The position numbers and the translations under genes are program-made. Under the pieces are notes generated by a model. It saw only the letters and a program-made list of their open reading frames with translations, was not told the DNA's origin and ran no database searches. This document shows, one piece after another, positions 51,857 to 64,000 of a stretch of 64,000 nt of DNA; the stretch's first letter is position 1; every line of letters begins with the position of its first letter. Origin of the DNA: Alnus glutinosa (lineage: Eukaryota > Streptophyta > Magnoliopsida > Fagales > Betulaceae); assembly GCF_958979055.1 (NCBI RefSeq), contig NC_084897.1, forward strand, positions 25,349,128-25,413,127, in the 5' to 3' direction.

Positions 51857-53089
51857 CTGAAATGTATGCAAAACAGCTAGGGCCTTGCCCTCAGTTCCTC
51901 AAGCATCAGGTTGATGAGAACCTTTACATTGTAAGCATCCTTGTTTATACTTGGTAGTTGCTTTTCCAGAAAGCTAATATCATGAGTTATCATTTGCTCG
52001 TGACAATTTATGTATCAGCTTGCTGTAATGTTATAGCTCTTGTCTGATTTATTACTGCTGACCCTTTTTTTCTACTCTATTCTATTCATGTGGTTCACTA
52101 AATTTTGTTACAAATTAGCATCATTGACTAAAAACTCTCTCCTTATCTGCAAATTCAGCTGTCTTTCCTAGAATTAATGTGAGGGACCCATACAAACGAC
52201 TTGGAATAAGCAGGGAGGCTTCTGAAGATGAAATTCAAGGTGCAAGGAACTTTCTTGTTCGCCAATACACGGGGCACAAACCAAGTGTGGATGCTATTGA
52301 ATCAGCCCATGACAAAATAATTATGCAGAAGTTCTATGATAGGAAGAATCCCAAAATTGACGTCAAGAAAAAAGTCCGACAATTCAAGCAGTCCCGTGTT
52401 GTTCAGATTCTTACAGATAGGTTCCGAACTCCTTCAACAAAGTTCATTATAAAAACATCTATTGCATTCCTAGTGCTTGGAGCTCTCACTGTTCTCTTTC
52501 CAACTGAAGAAGGCCCAACCCTTCAGGTGGCAATCTCACTGATAGCTACCATATATTTTATAAATGATCGACTAAAGAGCAAAACCCGGGCTTTGCTTTA
52601 TGGGTATGTGTGACAGTATCTATTTGATTAATTATGGCATGTTCCTGCTGTTTATCGTTTAGGTCATTGTTACATACATCGAAATTTTTTCTCGTACCTA
52701 ACATTGCTCTTGGCGCTGGACCCAGTGTCATCTTGTACCTTTTTATAATGAGCTAATGTTATTCATGATTATCTCTAATGTCATGACCTTTTCCCAAATT
52801 GTTGAAACAGTTCCAGAGTGCCAGCTTATACTCTTGCCCCTTCCGATTTTCAATGCATTCTGGAAACTACCTGCTACTTAAGTGCCAAACTCTAAATAGG
52901 TCCAAGTCATAAAATTTGTTGCTATGGTGCAGGGCTGGAGCTTTTGCTATCTCATGGCTGCTGGGAACTTTCTTGATGGTTGCTGTGATTCCACCTGTAC
53001 CTGTACTTAAAGGACCGAGGACTTTTGAAGTGATGAGTTCATTGTTAAGTTATGTGATTCTGTGGATTTCTTCCACTTATCTAAAGTAG
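50288..53089 (+). CDS. CPP1-like, J-related plastid membrane protein (DUF3353), 4 exons, 280 aa
   Basis: Relative of CPP1, the chaperone-like protein that protects protochlorophyllide oxidoreductase in chloroplasts; the exact role of this paralogue is not known to me. Exons: 50288-50424, 50524-50627, 52159-52603, 52933-53089; total 843 nt. The N-terminus (MAAFGLTASSSRCLRVPGPG) is Ser/Arg-rich and reads as a plastid transit peptide. A J-like region (about 88-140) has DPYKRLGISREASEDEIQGA but no HPD, so it is not a true DnaJ. Four hydrophobic segments follow: IIKTSIAFLVLGALTVLF, LQVAISLIATIYFI, GAFAISWLLGTFLMVAVI and SLLSYVILWISSTYL. Inner envelope or thylakoid membrane placement is inferred from the family. 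Confidence 0.92.
51805..51852. repeat. (CT)n microsatellite
   Basis: About 24 CT units lie in intron 2 of the CPP1-like gene, a likely polymorphic marker. Confidence 0.9.
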
Positions 53090-53967
53090 ATCAAATTATA
53101 TCTTATCACAAGGCCCCAATTCTTTTTGGAGTGGAGATCACCAGGTTTTCTTGGTTGCTGGTTCATTCGTTTTCTGATTTTGCTTCATAAAACGTTCATA
53201 TCTCTAATTACGGCATCGATACTTCTGGCTATCAAGTGTCAATATTTTGTGAAATGATCCTTGCAGTTTAAGAAGAAAAGGTTTCTGGCAGTGAGTGTTT
53301 TGTTGTTTGGAGAAAGGATGTAAACTAGATAAAGATTCAGATCAGCTTTTGCATTTCATGGTTCCTTACATTCTTTTTTCAATTGGGTATCTTTCTTGCA
53401 GTCAAGTCTTGCTTGATTACATTTTGGGGGTGTTTAGCGAATTCCTAACCTCTTATGGAATCCACTAATAAAACCTAAGAATCGTGTGTGTGAATTCATG
53501 TTGGGGTAGATTTGATTACACATACAAGCTAGATCTTTTGTATGTTGCCTAATTTGTTTGAGCTTGTGCTGTGTCCCAACAATTTAGTGGTTGAAGATAT
53601 TCTGATTTTAGTTTTCTCTAGACATGGAACTCCGCCTGAGGATGTTAGAGACCTATAACGTACCCTGTCCACAAAAGCTCCCAGCCTTGTCCTTTTGCCG
53701 TGTGCTTTGCTCTTCATGGCTCCCTCATTCTCGAATGATATAAACAGGCATTAGAATCGCTAGGGAATGTTTGGGAACAAGAACAATCTTGATTTTATTT
53801 GCTACAGTGTTCGAGTTTTTTTAAAAACAAATAAGATTTTATCTCGCATTTTTTTTTAAAAAAAATTTTATTTTTGAAAGTTAAGCTATTCCAACATTTT
53901 TTTCAACTTTATTTGTCTCAAAATTCGCGCATTAAATTATAGTTGAATTTAGATAGTCTAACTATCA

Positions 53968-54009
<42 letters not shown>

Positions 54010-54263
54010 TTTATTTGCCTAGGATCCCCTCCACCTGGGAGCCTCCCGTTTCCTCTTATTTGTGCACAGATATGTGCCACGTTTGTTAATGAGAAATCCA
54101 AGGTTCAAATAAAATCTTATGCTTGAGGGAAGCTAATAGACGTTATGTCACAGGGCAGAAGTGACGTATTTATCAAAAGAGTTGATGAAATAGAACGAGT
54201 TTAGCGCGCTGGCAGTTTTTGTTTTGGATTTTTTCCAATTTATTAGTCTTTAAAATATATAAT

Positions 54264-54309
<46 letters not shown>

Positions 54310-54563
54310 CAAAGCATTAAAAATGTAAATATACGTGAGAATCACGTTCTCTAAAGACATCAATTTAATAAATAAATTTTTTCAACTCAATTCGAAGGAA
54401 AACTCTGCCGCCACATGAAGATATCAAACTTATTATTATTATTATTTTTTCTCTTCGATTTATTAGTAAACACCAATGTTTCTTGTCATACAATCTTGAA
54501 AAAACCCAACTATTAATTTCCACTAGACTTCAAAGTGTTGATATTAACCACTTTTAAGAGACA
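53090..54563. other. 3' flank of the CPP1-like gene and spacer
   Basis: The left part is probably the 3' UTR. It also holds a poly-T at about 53973-54006 and a (TA)n run at 54268-54302. I see no gene. Confidence 0.5.
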
Positions 54564-57012
54564 ATGGCATTGCTTCTCTCTTCAAGACAGTACCAATTGT
54601 AGACAAGTCCAAGTGGGTGAAGGGTCAGACTCTTTGGCAACCTCCGATCGTCGTGGTCCGGTGCCACCTTGTTGCACACTCTGCACTTACCATGCGAGCC
54701 GGCTCATATGCCACGAGCTTGTCAAGACTGCGGTATGTGTTACTACATCAAAAGATATGTGTAACAAAAAGCTTTACATCTGCAATTTTGCTTGAATTTT
54801 CTTAGTTCATTAATTATTTAAGCTAATAAAACATGATGAATAACATTTTTTTTTCCTCATTAAACATGTGATCAATGGCTGTTTTATCTAGTAGATTACA
54901 CAAAAAAGGCCAAAAGCTCTTTGATATTACAATAGAATATGACAGTTCTCTTTGTGTTTTAGGTTGTTTTTTTATTAATGTTTTGACAAGGAAATGAAGT
55001 CGTTGAAAATACAAGTTTTAGAAATGCATAAGAGAATAAAAAACATTTTTGGGCATGTTTCTGATATTGATTAATTATTATTATTATTTTTTTATATATT
55101 TTATGGTATGAGGTGTAGAAAAGTGTTGCATCTTGGCCATGGCCGTCTGGCCTCAATTGGGTTAGAGAACACAGAGGCTAACTGGCGGGCATAAAAGACA
55201 CTACTTATCACTGCTCCTAGCTTACATCTCAGGCGCCATCTTCTTTGAGGAAACACTCTGCCAATCCATCACTGATGGCAGGAAGATTGTTGACGTGCTT
55301 GTTGAGCAAAACATCATCCTTGGTATTAAAGTCGACAAGGTGAGCAAGATATTTGGTTTGGTGATGAGATGAGTCTGTTTGGTTGTGCAGGCGAAAAAAG
55401 CTTCTTTTTTTTGTTTCTTTTTTTTTTTTTTTTTCAGGCAAGGGTTGTGTTTTTAAAAACACACAATTTTAAATATTTAACTGCCTTAGATAATGATTAC
55501 TCTTAATTGCATTTTTATTAATTACAGTTTGAAATCACTAATTTTTTTTTTTTTTTTTCCATCGCATAATGAAGAGTTGGATGATGACTAGTGATTACTA
55601 CAGGGTTTGGTTCAAATAACGAGTCATTGTGCCAAGGTCTTGACGGCCTTGCCTCTCGCTCAGCTGCTTATTACCGACAGGGAGCTCGTCTCGCAAAATG
55701 GTAGAAAGTTAGAAACCACACTTTGCTTTTTTGCTTGATGTCTAAACTGAAATTTACCCTGTTGAGAGTTACAAATGGCCTATTTCCTTGTAAGCACTTT
55801 TCTGCTTTTGGTTTCATCTGTATGGTAAAAGCATGTCTTTGTGTTGTGGACATATTGGCGCACTGTCATTACTCATTAGCATCCCCAATGTCCCATCTGC
55901 ATTGGCTGTGAAGGAGGCAGCCTGTGGCCTAGCTCACTATGCTGCCATCTCTCTCTGGTACCATGGTAACTAAAACAAAAAGCTTTTATAGCATTTGTAG
56001 GGGATGAGGCTCGTCCTTGTTATTAGGCTATTCGAATTTTATATAAATTCAAGTAGTTTAAGAGAGGGAAGTTGTGGATAGAGAGGTACAGCAATTTGGA
56101 CAGCAAATGTAAAAATTATCTCATGGGACCCAATTGTCCAAGCAAGTCTTGGGCAGCTTGTCCACTTGTTTTGACAGATGAGTCCTATAAGAGTTTTGTC
56201 GCATTTTCTGTTTGGACAACAAATTGCTGAAGATCTGGATCCGAAAGTTGTAAGGCCTAACTATTTTAGACAGCCTAAGATGCAAGATCCATCTGCTCAA
56301 AACAAATGACTATTCGAATTTATGTGAAATTCAAGCAGCTTAATAATTGGGATTCCCAACTAGTTTGTAGTATTATTATTATCCCCATTATGCATCATGT
56401 TGAAAAAGTTTGCATCGTGGTCTTGCAGGACAATGGATTGGTACCCTATTCTTGACCCTGAGATCTTGCTTGATGGTGAGCATGGGATTGATAGGACAGG
56501 ACCTTTGAAGTGGCCAAGAAAGTAAGGGTTGAGGTTTTCTTCTACCTTGCTGAGAACAATGTCATGTTTGAAGGCATCCTCCTCAAGCCCAGCATGTTCG
56601 CTCCTGGAATCATGGCAAGTAACCTGTAATTGTTATGCTTTTGCAGACCTCGTACAATAAATCAACTTGTAAATTGATGAATCAAATTCTGTTGAGCAGT
56701 TCCTATCTGGTGGGCAATCTGAAGTTGCGGCTACACTGACCTTGAATGCAATGAACCAAGCGCCCAATCCATGGCATGTGTCATTGTCCTATGCCAGAGC
56801 CCTTCAGAACACTTGCCTCAAGAAGCGGGGAGGCAGACCGTAGAATGTTAAGGAGGCTCAAGAATCTCTGCTTGTACGGGCAAAGGCCAACTCTCTTGCT
56901 CAGCTTGGGAAAAACACAGGCGAGGGTGAATCCGACGAGGCCAAGAAAGGAATGTTTGTTAAGGGCTACGTCCATTAGAGTGTTCAATCAAATGTGTAGA
57001 AGAAAAAGACAG
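54564..57012 (+). pseudogene. Plastid fructose-bisphosphate aldolase pseudogene (intron-bearing copy)
   Basis: Scattered segments in the right order match class I plastid aldolase. At 54585-54735 lies the transit region (VDKSKWVKGQTL, VVRCH, MRAGSYA, ELVKTA). At 55139-55340 are RLASIGLENTEAN and LFEETLCQSITDGRKIVDVL. At 55604-55705 is the CQGLDGLASRSAAYYRQGA region, and at 55872-55970 IPNVPSALAVKEAACGLA. At 56430-56620 are EILLDGEHGIDRT and VFFYLAENNVMFEGILLKPS, which includes the Schiff-base lysine. At 56698-57000 are [20 protein letters not shown] and the C-terminus. Spaces between segments fall where introns would be, so this is a duplicated, not a processed, copy. It has an early stop, several frame changes, and lacks the GRGILAMDESNATCGK part and the TPGAEATD...PGIM part. 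Confidence 0.88.
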
Positions 57013-57512
57013 GTGATTGTCTGTGAGACTAATTTTGTTCATAAATTGTACTTCTAGTAATGTAATAAAGTTTCTGCCTGTGAGAGTGCAGGAATGCCTA
57101 ATCATGAAGAATTTCTAGAGTCCTTTTGGAGCAAGCTTGGACTCATGAGCTTCATACATTCATTTCCTTATTCGAATAGGACAAATAATAATAATAAATA
57201 AATAAATTAAGAGAAAAGTAAAAAATTAAGAGAGCAATCCAACTGCACCCATCTATCTGATCATAGACACATCGATATCCACCTGGTAATTACTTTTATC
57301 TAGCATACAACAAATTCACAGAAGTTCATGAGTCCAAGAATGCCTAATATACAGGGTTTGATATACATAAGTGGCTAACTTGGCAATACCTGCAACAGAT
57401 ACATACAAACATCTCTTCAGACAGTAATATCGGCGACAGATTTGCGTATAATCATCTGTTCAGCTGGTAATACTAGGATCAAGGCCAGTTAAACAATCAT
57501 GTTATACATCTA
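57013..57512. other. Spacer between aldolase pseudogene and S28 peptidase gene
   Basis: It should include the 3' UTR of the minus-strand peptidase gene. No coding or mobile feature is visible. Confidence 0.5.
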
Positions 57513-60500
57513 TCACATGGAACTTCTAGCTGAGGCTTGGCACTGCGACAGCCACAAGTCTATTTGCTCTACCATCTGTTGCCTTACTTTGTGAACCGCA
57601 TCAGGAGAGCTGCAGTTCTCGGCATTGCCTGAGAAGAAAAATCACGGTTTCAGAAGATATGACATCGACTATTCACAGGAAATGTAGACACGAGAATGGC
57701 TGCCTATGCATACAAAATCAGAATGTCTGCGAAGTGAGAACATTTTGGGTACCGTTAATGGTTAAAATTTTGGTCTCAATTATGTGAGCCCCTCTGAAAT
57801 ATGAAGGCTACCAATAGCCCCCAGAATTAACTACGTGATGTGTTAGCTTGATCAAGAATGAAAGTTATCACACAAATTTTTCATTCATCAATGGTAATCT
57901 AATAGTTGGGAAAAGATGGCGCCATGTGCTTTTTCGGCAGGCTAAAAAGTGTTTCCTGCAACTTAAGCTATCTTTTGACATTTATTGCTTTCCTTTTCTG
58001 GAATAAAATTCCACCACATAGGGAATTCATCCATGAAAATACTACACACAAGGGATGAACGCCCCATAAACATTATTCTGAAATAAGAGAGCAATCTCAC
58101 AGAGCAAGGTTGTAAATGCGCTTTGTACTCAATGCAGTAAAATAAGAGTGGTATAGCTAGTAATGTAGCACGCAGCTGTATGTTAGTGAAACCATCCTCC
58201 CCAGTCCCCCCCTCCCCAAAAAAACCCCTTCTCCTCCAAAAAAAAGATAAAAAGAAAGAAAGAAAATAAATGAACAAACAAATGTAAAATATTGAGTGCA
58301 AGTGCTCAAATAAGCCATTGGAACTCATTCTGGAAGCAAATGGAAGATATTCCCAAAGGTGATTCTGAATATATCACATATTACAAATTGAACATGCAAA
58401 TTATCAACCCATTTGGAAACCCATGAATTGGCCAAGATGAATTGAATCAGAAACTCTAATGAGTACTGAGAACATGTCAGCTGATACAAGCTATGCATAC
58501 CTTCAATGCTTAATGGAGCTTGAGGACATCCTCGCAGGTCAGTTCCATGGCCACAGTTGTGACAAGAAATGACGTAGGAAGGCACTAGAAAGTTCAACAG
58601 ACAGATTTTAGTAAAAAGAGTAAAACATGATCTAAAATGACTTTGAATAATTGTTGCATGTAGCAATTTCATCAAATATTTCACGTATCAGCCTAATGAT
58701 TATACCCAAATGAGAGTAATCATCATATGAAATACAAGTGGAAACCACACGAACATGAACTTTATAGAACCGTACACGTGGTTCAAAATGACATGTCAGG
58801 AATGCCTATGTAAAATAACTTTGACTGCAAGATTAATCAGAAGACGAAAAATGTATCTATAGAAATGTCTTCGGCACAAGAATAGATCAATTACCATTTA
58901 TGTCTTTTAAACCTGTGTTTTAGCAAGAATTGGCCCAATTTAGACATAGAACGACTCTACCCCACCTTAATTCAACTATTATAATAGGAATTATGTAATT
59001 TCAGATCAAATAATTAGAAACTCACTATCAGTTGATGAAATCTGTTTAGATGCATGACGCCAGGGATCCTGTGAGCCATTTGTAAAAACGATCTTTGAAC
59101 CTGCATTTTAAATTTCCATGAGAACACATTAACTATTGCCGAATACATTGAAAGTAATTTCATTACAGTAAGTCAGCAACTATACACATAAAATAACATT
59201 GAGTAAAACACGTACTTTCAGCCATTAAATGCACAAAAATCAATTTTCTCCAAAAAAAAAAAAAAAATCAATTTTCTCCTATGAACCAAACTAATTTCTC
59301 TAAAATAAGTATTCATTTAAATAATAAATCCCCCATTTTTTCATTTTACTTAAATTTATCACTTAGCACATACAGCCCTCAAGTTTCCTGCAATGCAAGC
59401 TTCTAAGAATTACATGCAGAAAGATAATTTCCCCTATCCCATGAAATGATTAATGTAAAACCAACTTAAAGCAGCACTTTGTTGCTAGAAGGTGAAGCTT
59501 AGAATATCATATAATGCTTCAGATATTTCTGAGAACAAACACAAGTGGGTATGATGGTATGAGAGAGAGCGAGAGGGAGGGGGGGAGGGACGGAGGGAGG
59601 GAGGGAGGGATGGAGGGGAGTTTGATTTTAAATTTTGTATATATTACTAGAAATACCCATAGAAAAATAAGTAGTTCGCTAAACTATAAAAGGGAGACTA
59701 ATGGAGAAGTTCTCAGCAACTAAATGGATAAATATGGCCTGCTACACGTGCATATAGTTAAACTGCGAAAGAAAAATATAGAAAGCAGAGAAAGGCCAAT
59801 GTTCATACCAGCGATTTTTGTGCCTCCATAGTAAATATTTGTCGCAGCAACATCAGGATAGATGCCCTCTCCAAAGACATTTTTGCAAAGGTCCAGATGG
59901 TATCTGCCACATATGAGCAACCAATTTGGAAAAATACCCAGATGTGCATTATAGAAAACACAAAACCAACCACAAGTTTTAAAATTTTAATGATATGTAA
60001 GTAAAAACGAATAAAATAAAAAGGGCACATTAAAGAAAACACGGTGATTAGAAACATGCCTTGTGTCAACCTTGCTGGAGCGAATGCTATCATTTAATGG
60101 CGCCACCTGAAAATATGCAACTTCAGTACAAACTTGGAACCACCACAATCGGTCAGCGCTGTCTTCAGTAATAACAGTGTTTTTCAAGTGTTTCTGATCA
60201 TATGTTTGAACTTTAACACCAAAACTTCCAAGATAATAATCTTTCACATATTTGGCATATGCTTCCTGCATGAAATAATGTATATTTGCCGATTAGAAGC
60301 ATTAGAAAATAAGTAAAAAAGGATATAGCCATATGGATGAAACACAAACCCAAGAAACTGTAACATCAGCAGTGCTAACAGGTTGAACAGAGAAAAATGA
60401 ACAAAATAAAAAATAACCAAAAGAATAACAATTATCCAATGCAACATGTGACAAGGAAAACAATAGATTGCTCATCTATTAATTAGCTAACAGTAACAAC

Positions 60501-62643
60501 TTATAACCAGCAAAGGCAGTTAGAAACAAGGCCACCATTGATGTTTTTAAAAAATGGCCCAAATGAAAGAACCAGGTTGATGGCAAGAAAAATGAGCATA
60601 CCACTAAATCGTCTCCAGCCTTCTTTGCTTGAACAAGAGGGGAGCATAGTTTATCTGGATTTCCATATTGAAACTGTGAAATTTAAAATATATAAAGATC
60701 ACAAATTTGTGAAAATTGAAATTAGCAACAGAACTAGGAAAGAAACCACACCTACCGCTATAACAGCAGCATCTGCCACAAAATAGAGGAAATCGCCATC
60801 AATCTCAAGCTGCGGACACAGACTAAAGGTCAACATGAGATGAAGAATATAGAAAACAATGCTTATCAATCTGCATTCTGAAATTTAAATAATGCTTCGA
60901 GGTACATCATGGTCAAATATTAAAGGAAAAGAGTCAAACCTCAGCAGCACCAAACAATGCCTTCACTGCTTTCCCATCTGTTGCAAGTCTTTGTTCAACA
61001 AGTTGATTAGTTTCTTGTAATGCAGCTTTACATTCCGGACCAGCTGACTCACCAATCTGCACTTAGAAAATACTGAAATTTTTTACCTGACAGCAAATAG
61101 GAGAGAATTTGCAAGACAAACAGCATTCTTAAACAAAAGCTTTAGCTCTTCCTTTTTTCTTTTTCTTTTTTCATTGGGGGGGTTGGTTGGCTCTAGAAAG
61201 AACATAGCTTTAAAAAAAAAAGAAAAAAAAAAGGAGCCAATATTGTCTTTACCTGCTGGTCAAATTCAGTGAAGTTATAAACCGCATGAACAACTGCAGA
61301 ACTTGCAAGGCTTCCACATGTTAAATGAGGGAACTTAAGACGGAACCATGCACTAAGAGCTCCAGGGTATGAGATACCGAAAACGAACCATGGATTTTCA
61401 ACTTTTGATCTATTGAGCTTTAAATCCAAAGATTTCTGCAAGAAAAGTGGATAGCAATAAGGCCAGGGAAATCTGAGTTAGAGAATATAGATGACCAGTG
61501 GATACACTAGAAACTTGGCAACACCCAATGAGATTAAACTTTCAAGGTTCAATAGAAAAAAGATTTTACAGGTTCAAGCCAAGAATTTAACTCTCCTTCA
61601 AAGCAATGTTAAGAAGAGATTGCATTCTATTAATTCTCCACTTTTCCAACTCTAGAACGTGAAGTACATGACTTACCATTGGGGACATAAACACTGGAGA
61701 GTCTCCAAGCAAGATTTTGATATAATATGTTGGAACACCACTTAATACAGGCTTAAATCTATGGGTTTTGAACCCGATTATGTGATATCAACCACTTCTA
61801 TTATCCATTCAATGTGAGACTTAACATTCGCACGACTAAAACACTTAATAAATAGGAAGATAACTTGCCTGATAATACTGACGAAAAACAGCCAAATCAT
61901 AGAGCGCCTGCTTAGATGACAGATATCTCAAATTTTCCGTCTTCAGCGAATTGAAGGGTGAACTTTTCCCATAGTAACGATGCTCAAGAGAAACCACAGC
62001 TGCTCCAAACTTCTTTGCTAATACCTATAAAAGATATCACAAGGTTCAAACTGTTTGTCCTAATTAGCATACACACCTAAACCCTAAACCATCAAATTCA
62101 ATTTTACAATAATCTAAGTCTCTCTTGATTCTAAATACCAAGAGCCACAAAATTCAACTTCACAATAAAGTAAATCTCCTTCTGACAAATTAAAAGCCTA
62201 TTTGGGGCCACAACCACACTTTTTGGCTAAAAACCACAAACTTACGCTAATATAGTCATTGGCTATCCCATTGCACGAAGATTCACCACAAATTTTCAGA
62301 AAAATCGGTCCATCTGGAACCCGAAAGTAGTCAAAGAATTCGTAGTATCGCTGCTGAAATCGGCGATGATCCTGCAAATCCAGACTTCTTATCAAATTTT
62401 TATACACAAATTGTGACATAGATTCACGCAATTCAAAGCGAATAGTCCAGAGAGAGGTACGTAGGGAGAGAAGTGATCGAGAGTCTGTTGGAACCAGAGC
62501 TCCTCCTTGGTCAAGTAATTGGCGCTTCCGGACAAGCGGTCGAGCGAAGTCCGAGACGGGACGAAGCCATTGTGCTGATGAGCGAAGGTCGATAATATCG
62601 TCAACAACACGACCCACGCCACCGTCGACGACGTCAGCCTCAT
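57513..62643 (-). CDS. Serine carboxypeptidase S28 (prolyl carboxypeptidase-like), 12 exons, 488 aa
   Basis: Secreted or vacuolar peptidase of family S28, which cleaves after proline. It is close to the Arabidopsis EDA2/At4g36190 group. Exons (minus): 62643-62461, 62371-62246, 62024-61869, 61435-61253, 61056-60940, 60809-60756, 60673-60602, 60265-60060, 59903-59809, 59100-59026, 58584-58501, 57628-57513; total 1467 nt. A signal peptide is clear (MRLTSSTVAWVVLLTILSTF). Conserved motifs are LWFQQTLDHFSP, PIFLKICGESSCNGI, EHRYYGKSSPF, the nucleophile motif GISYPG (Ser177), NGSQDPWRHAS (Asp409) and CGHGTDL (His435). All three triad residues are present. ATG 62643 is the first true ATG in frame. 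Introns 3 (61436-61868) and 8 (59904-60059) have GC donors, CAG|GCAAGT and AAG|GCATGT. A (GAGG)n run lies at about 59559-59620 in intron 9. Confidence 0.95.
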
Positions 62644-63276
62644 CGTCGTTCTCAGTGCCCCTTCTCTTCTCTTCTCTTCTTTCAACGGAAAATAACAAAC
62701 GCTGACCGTGTAGTTCGAACTTCGGTGGGTTATTGATTGTTCTAGTCCTCTACCTTATGTCTTATGATATACTTCTAAATCAAACATTTCTATGTATTTT
62801 CAGTTAAAGGTTTTTTTAGTAAATAATTAGACCTCACAAAAATACAATTAAAAGAGGGACAAAAATAAGTCCAACCAAAAAAGATAAAAAAAAAAAAAAA
62901 GACAAAAAGTACTTACAAACCAACATGTGTCCCTTAACACATACTTTTCACATGTTTTTTTTTAATAGCATTAAGAAAAAAGCACGTGAGAATTACATGC
63001 TTTAAAGATATATGTCTATTTATTAGACTTGTTTGTAGAAAGTAACTACAACTCAGTTTGTAACTAATTTCTATTTCTTGGAGTAGATTAAGAGGAATAG
63101 TATTATCTCCATTTTACATAAAATTGAAATGAGTTATTTTATGGTCAGAATTTAATATTAACAATGTAAATGATATTATGTGATAAATATGTTGGCACAC
63201 TATTAAAAAAATTAAATAAATTGACATCATTATCTTGTTAAATGCAATAACATTAAATCATAACCATAAAATTATA
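62644..63276. other. Upstream region of the S28 peptidase gene
   Basis: The left part should hold the promoter and a pyrimidine/purine-rich 5' UTR (repeated cttct at 62661-62680). At 62900-63060 there is a decayed relative of the MITE at 63277-63482 (arms tacttacaaacc and gtttgtagaaagta; inner phrase taatagcattaag). No gene is visible. Confidence 0.5.
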
Positions 63277-63482
63277 GACAAAAATTTCTTACAAATCAAT
63301 TTATAGGATATTTTATACAATCCACATATAAAAGTGATATGCATTATTTAAGAATGTGAGAAGCATACGTTTTTTTTATTAATGCTATTAAAAAAGCTTC
63401 TCACATACCAAGGGACATATGTCAATCTTAGATATGATTTGTATAAAATTTTCTACAAATTGATTTGTAGGAAATTTTTGTC
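63277..63482. mobile_element. Foldback MITE with nested inner hairpin
   Basis: The outer inverted repeats of about 48 bp (GACAAAAATTTCTTACAAATC at left, mirrored at 63482) enclose an inner inverted repeat, gtgagaagcatacgtttttt with aaaaaagcttctcac. No clear target duplication was found. Related pieces lie at 62900-63060 and 140-212. Confidence 0.65.
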
Positions 63483-64000
63483 CTAAAACCATTCATCTCC
63501 ACTTGAAGATTGATCGACCATCGTTTTATGTAGGGACAGATTTATTGGGGATATAGGCGATGGCCCCATCAATTCCTGAAAACAAATGATTTTTTAGGTA
63601 ATATATATAAGGTTAAAAAAAAGAAAAAAAGAAAGAAAGAGTTTATTAGCCCTTACCAATAAATTTTTTTAGCCCCTAACTCTTTTCCATAAGAGTTTTT
63701 GCTCTATCCTTAATTGTACGTGGTTGATCACTAAGAAGATGAAATTGAATTACATTGGACTAATTTATTTTCGAGTAGCTTAAGGTCCGAGGCCTAAATA
63801 GTTGAAGTAAGTGAATCATATACCACACTTTTCTATAATTCAAACTAGGAGTATATATGCGTGTGGATATTAACTGTTCATATCCAATATCCACATATGC
63901 GGAGAATGGTTTTAGAATATACAGATACAATAATCGTATCCGCATACATTTTACATATAATATATATTTTGTATATTTTTATATACACATAATATTTAAT
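63483..64000. other. AT-rich intergenic end of window
   Basis: No gene or bounded element is visible. A stretch near 63525-63590 (gggatataggcgatggcccc) looks repeat-like but I cannot place it. Confidence 0.4.

Overview
This window is nuclear DNA of a dicot plant, most likely a woody rosid. The reasons are spliced plant genes with short exons and AT-rich introns, plant-specific protein families, a plant tRNA-Glu(CTC), and dense small transposons of the Mutator, PIF/Harbinger, L1-LINE and tRNA-SINE kinds. The species cannot be fixed from the sequence. No prokaryotic operon, CRISPR array or intact virus-like element is present.

Seven protein-coding genes can be followed exon by exon with every reading frame closing. 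Left to right: (1) a plant-specific DUF8204-type protein, minus strand, 3739-7947, 202 aa; (2) a TMCO4/DUF726 membrane alpha/beta-hydrolase, minus, 9437-18590, 665 aa; (3) a PHD-SWIB-Plus3-GYF-CCCH protein of the NERD/C3H44 family, minus, 20227-27760, 1493 aa; (4) the PHAF1/UPF0183 autophagy-factor homologue, plus, 39504-45429, 402 aa; (5) a pectin methylesterase, minus, 46378-48189, 360 aa; (6) a CPP1-like J-related plastid membrane protein, plus, 50288-53089, 280 aa; (7) a serine carboxypeptidase S28, minus, 57513-62643, 488 aa. A tRNA-Glu(CTC) lies at 49541-49613. A decayed, intron-bearing copy of a plastid fructose-bisphosphate aldolase lies at 54564-57012. The genes are single housekeeping loci and do not form one pathway. 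From memory, genes 3, 4 and 6 have Arabidopsis relatives that are neighbours (At3g51120-At3g51140), and genes 2 and 7 have relatives that are neighbours (around At4g36190-At4g36210). The window therefore seems to bring two such blocks together.

Between the divergent genes 3 and 4 (27761-39503) lies 11.7 kb filled with mobile elements: a palindromic MITE, a SINE with target duplication, a 2.4-kb Mutator-like element carrying a piece of a short-chain dehydrogenase gene (a Pack-MULE) and holding an LTR-retroelement fossil, smaller Mutator-type elements, a 5'-truncated L1 LINE with RNase H, a Harbinger-like element with a GC-rich core, and a poly(A) retroposon. Introns of genes 1 and 2 also hold MITEs, a SINE dimer and a long hairpin that may be a small-RNA precursor.

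The splice sites are the most unusual part of the genes. Of the 57 coding introns I could place, one is a U12-type AT-AC intron (gene 3) and four are GC-AG introns (one in gene 1, one in gene 4, two in gene 7). In each case the reading frame forces the non-canonical site.
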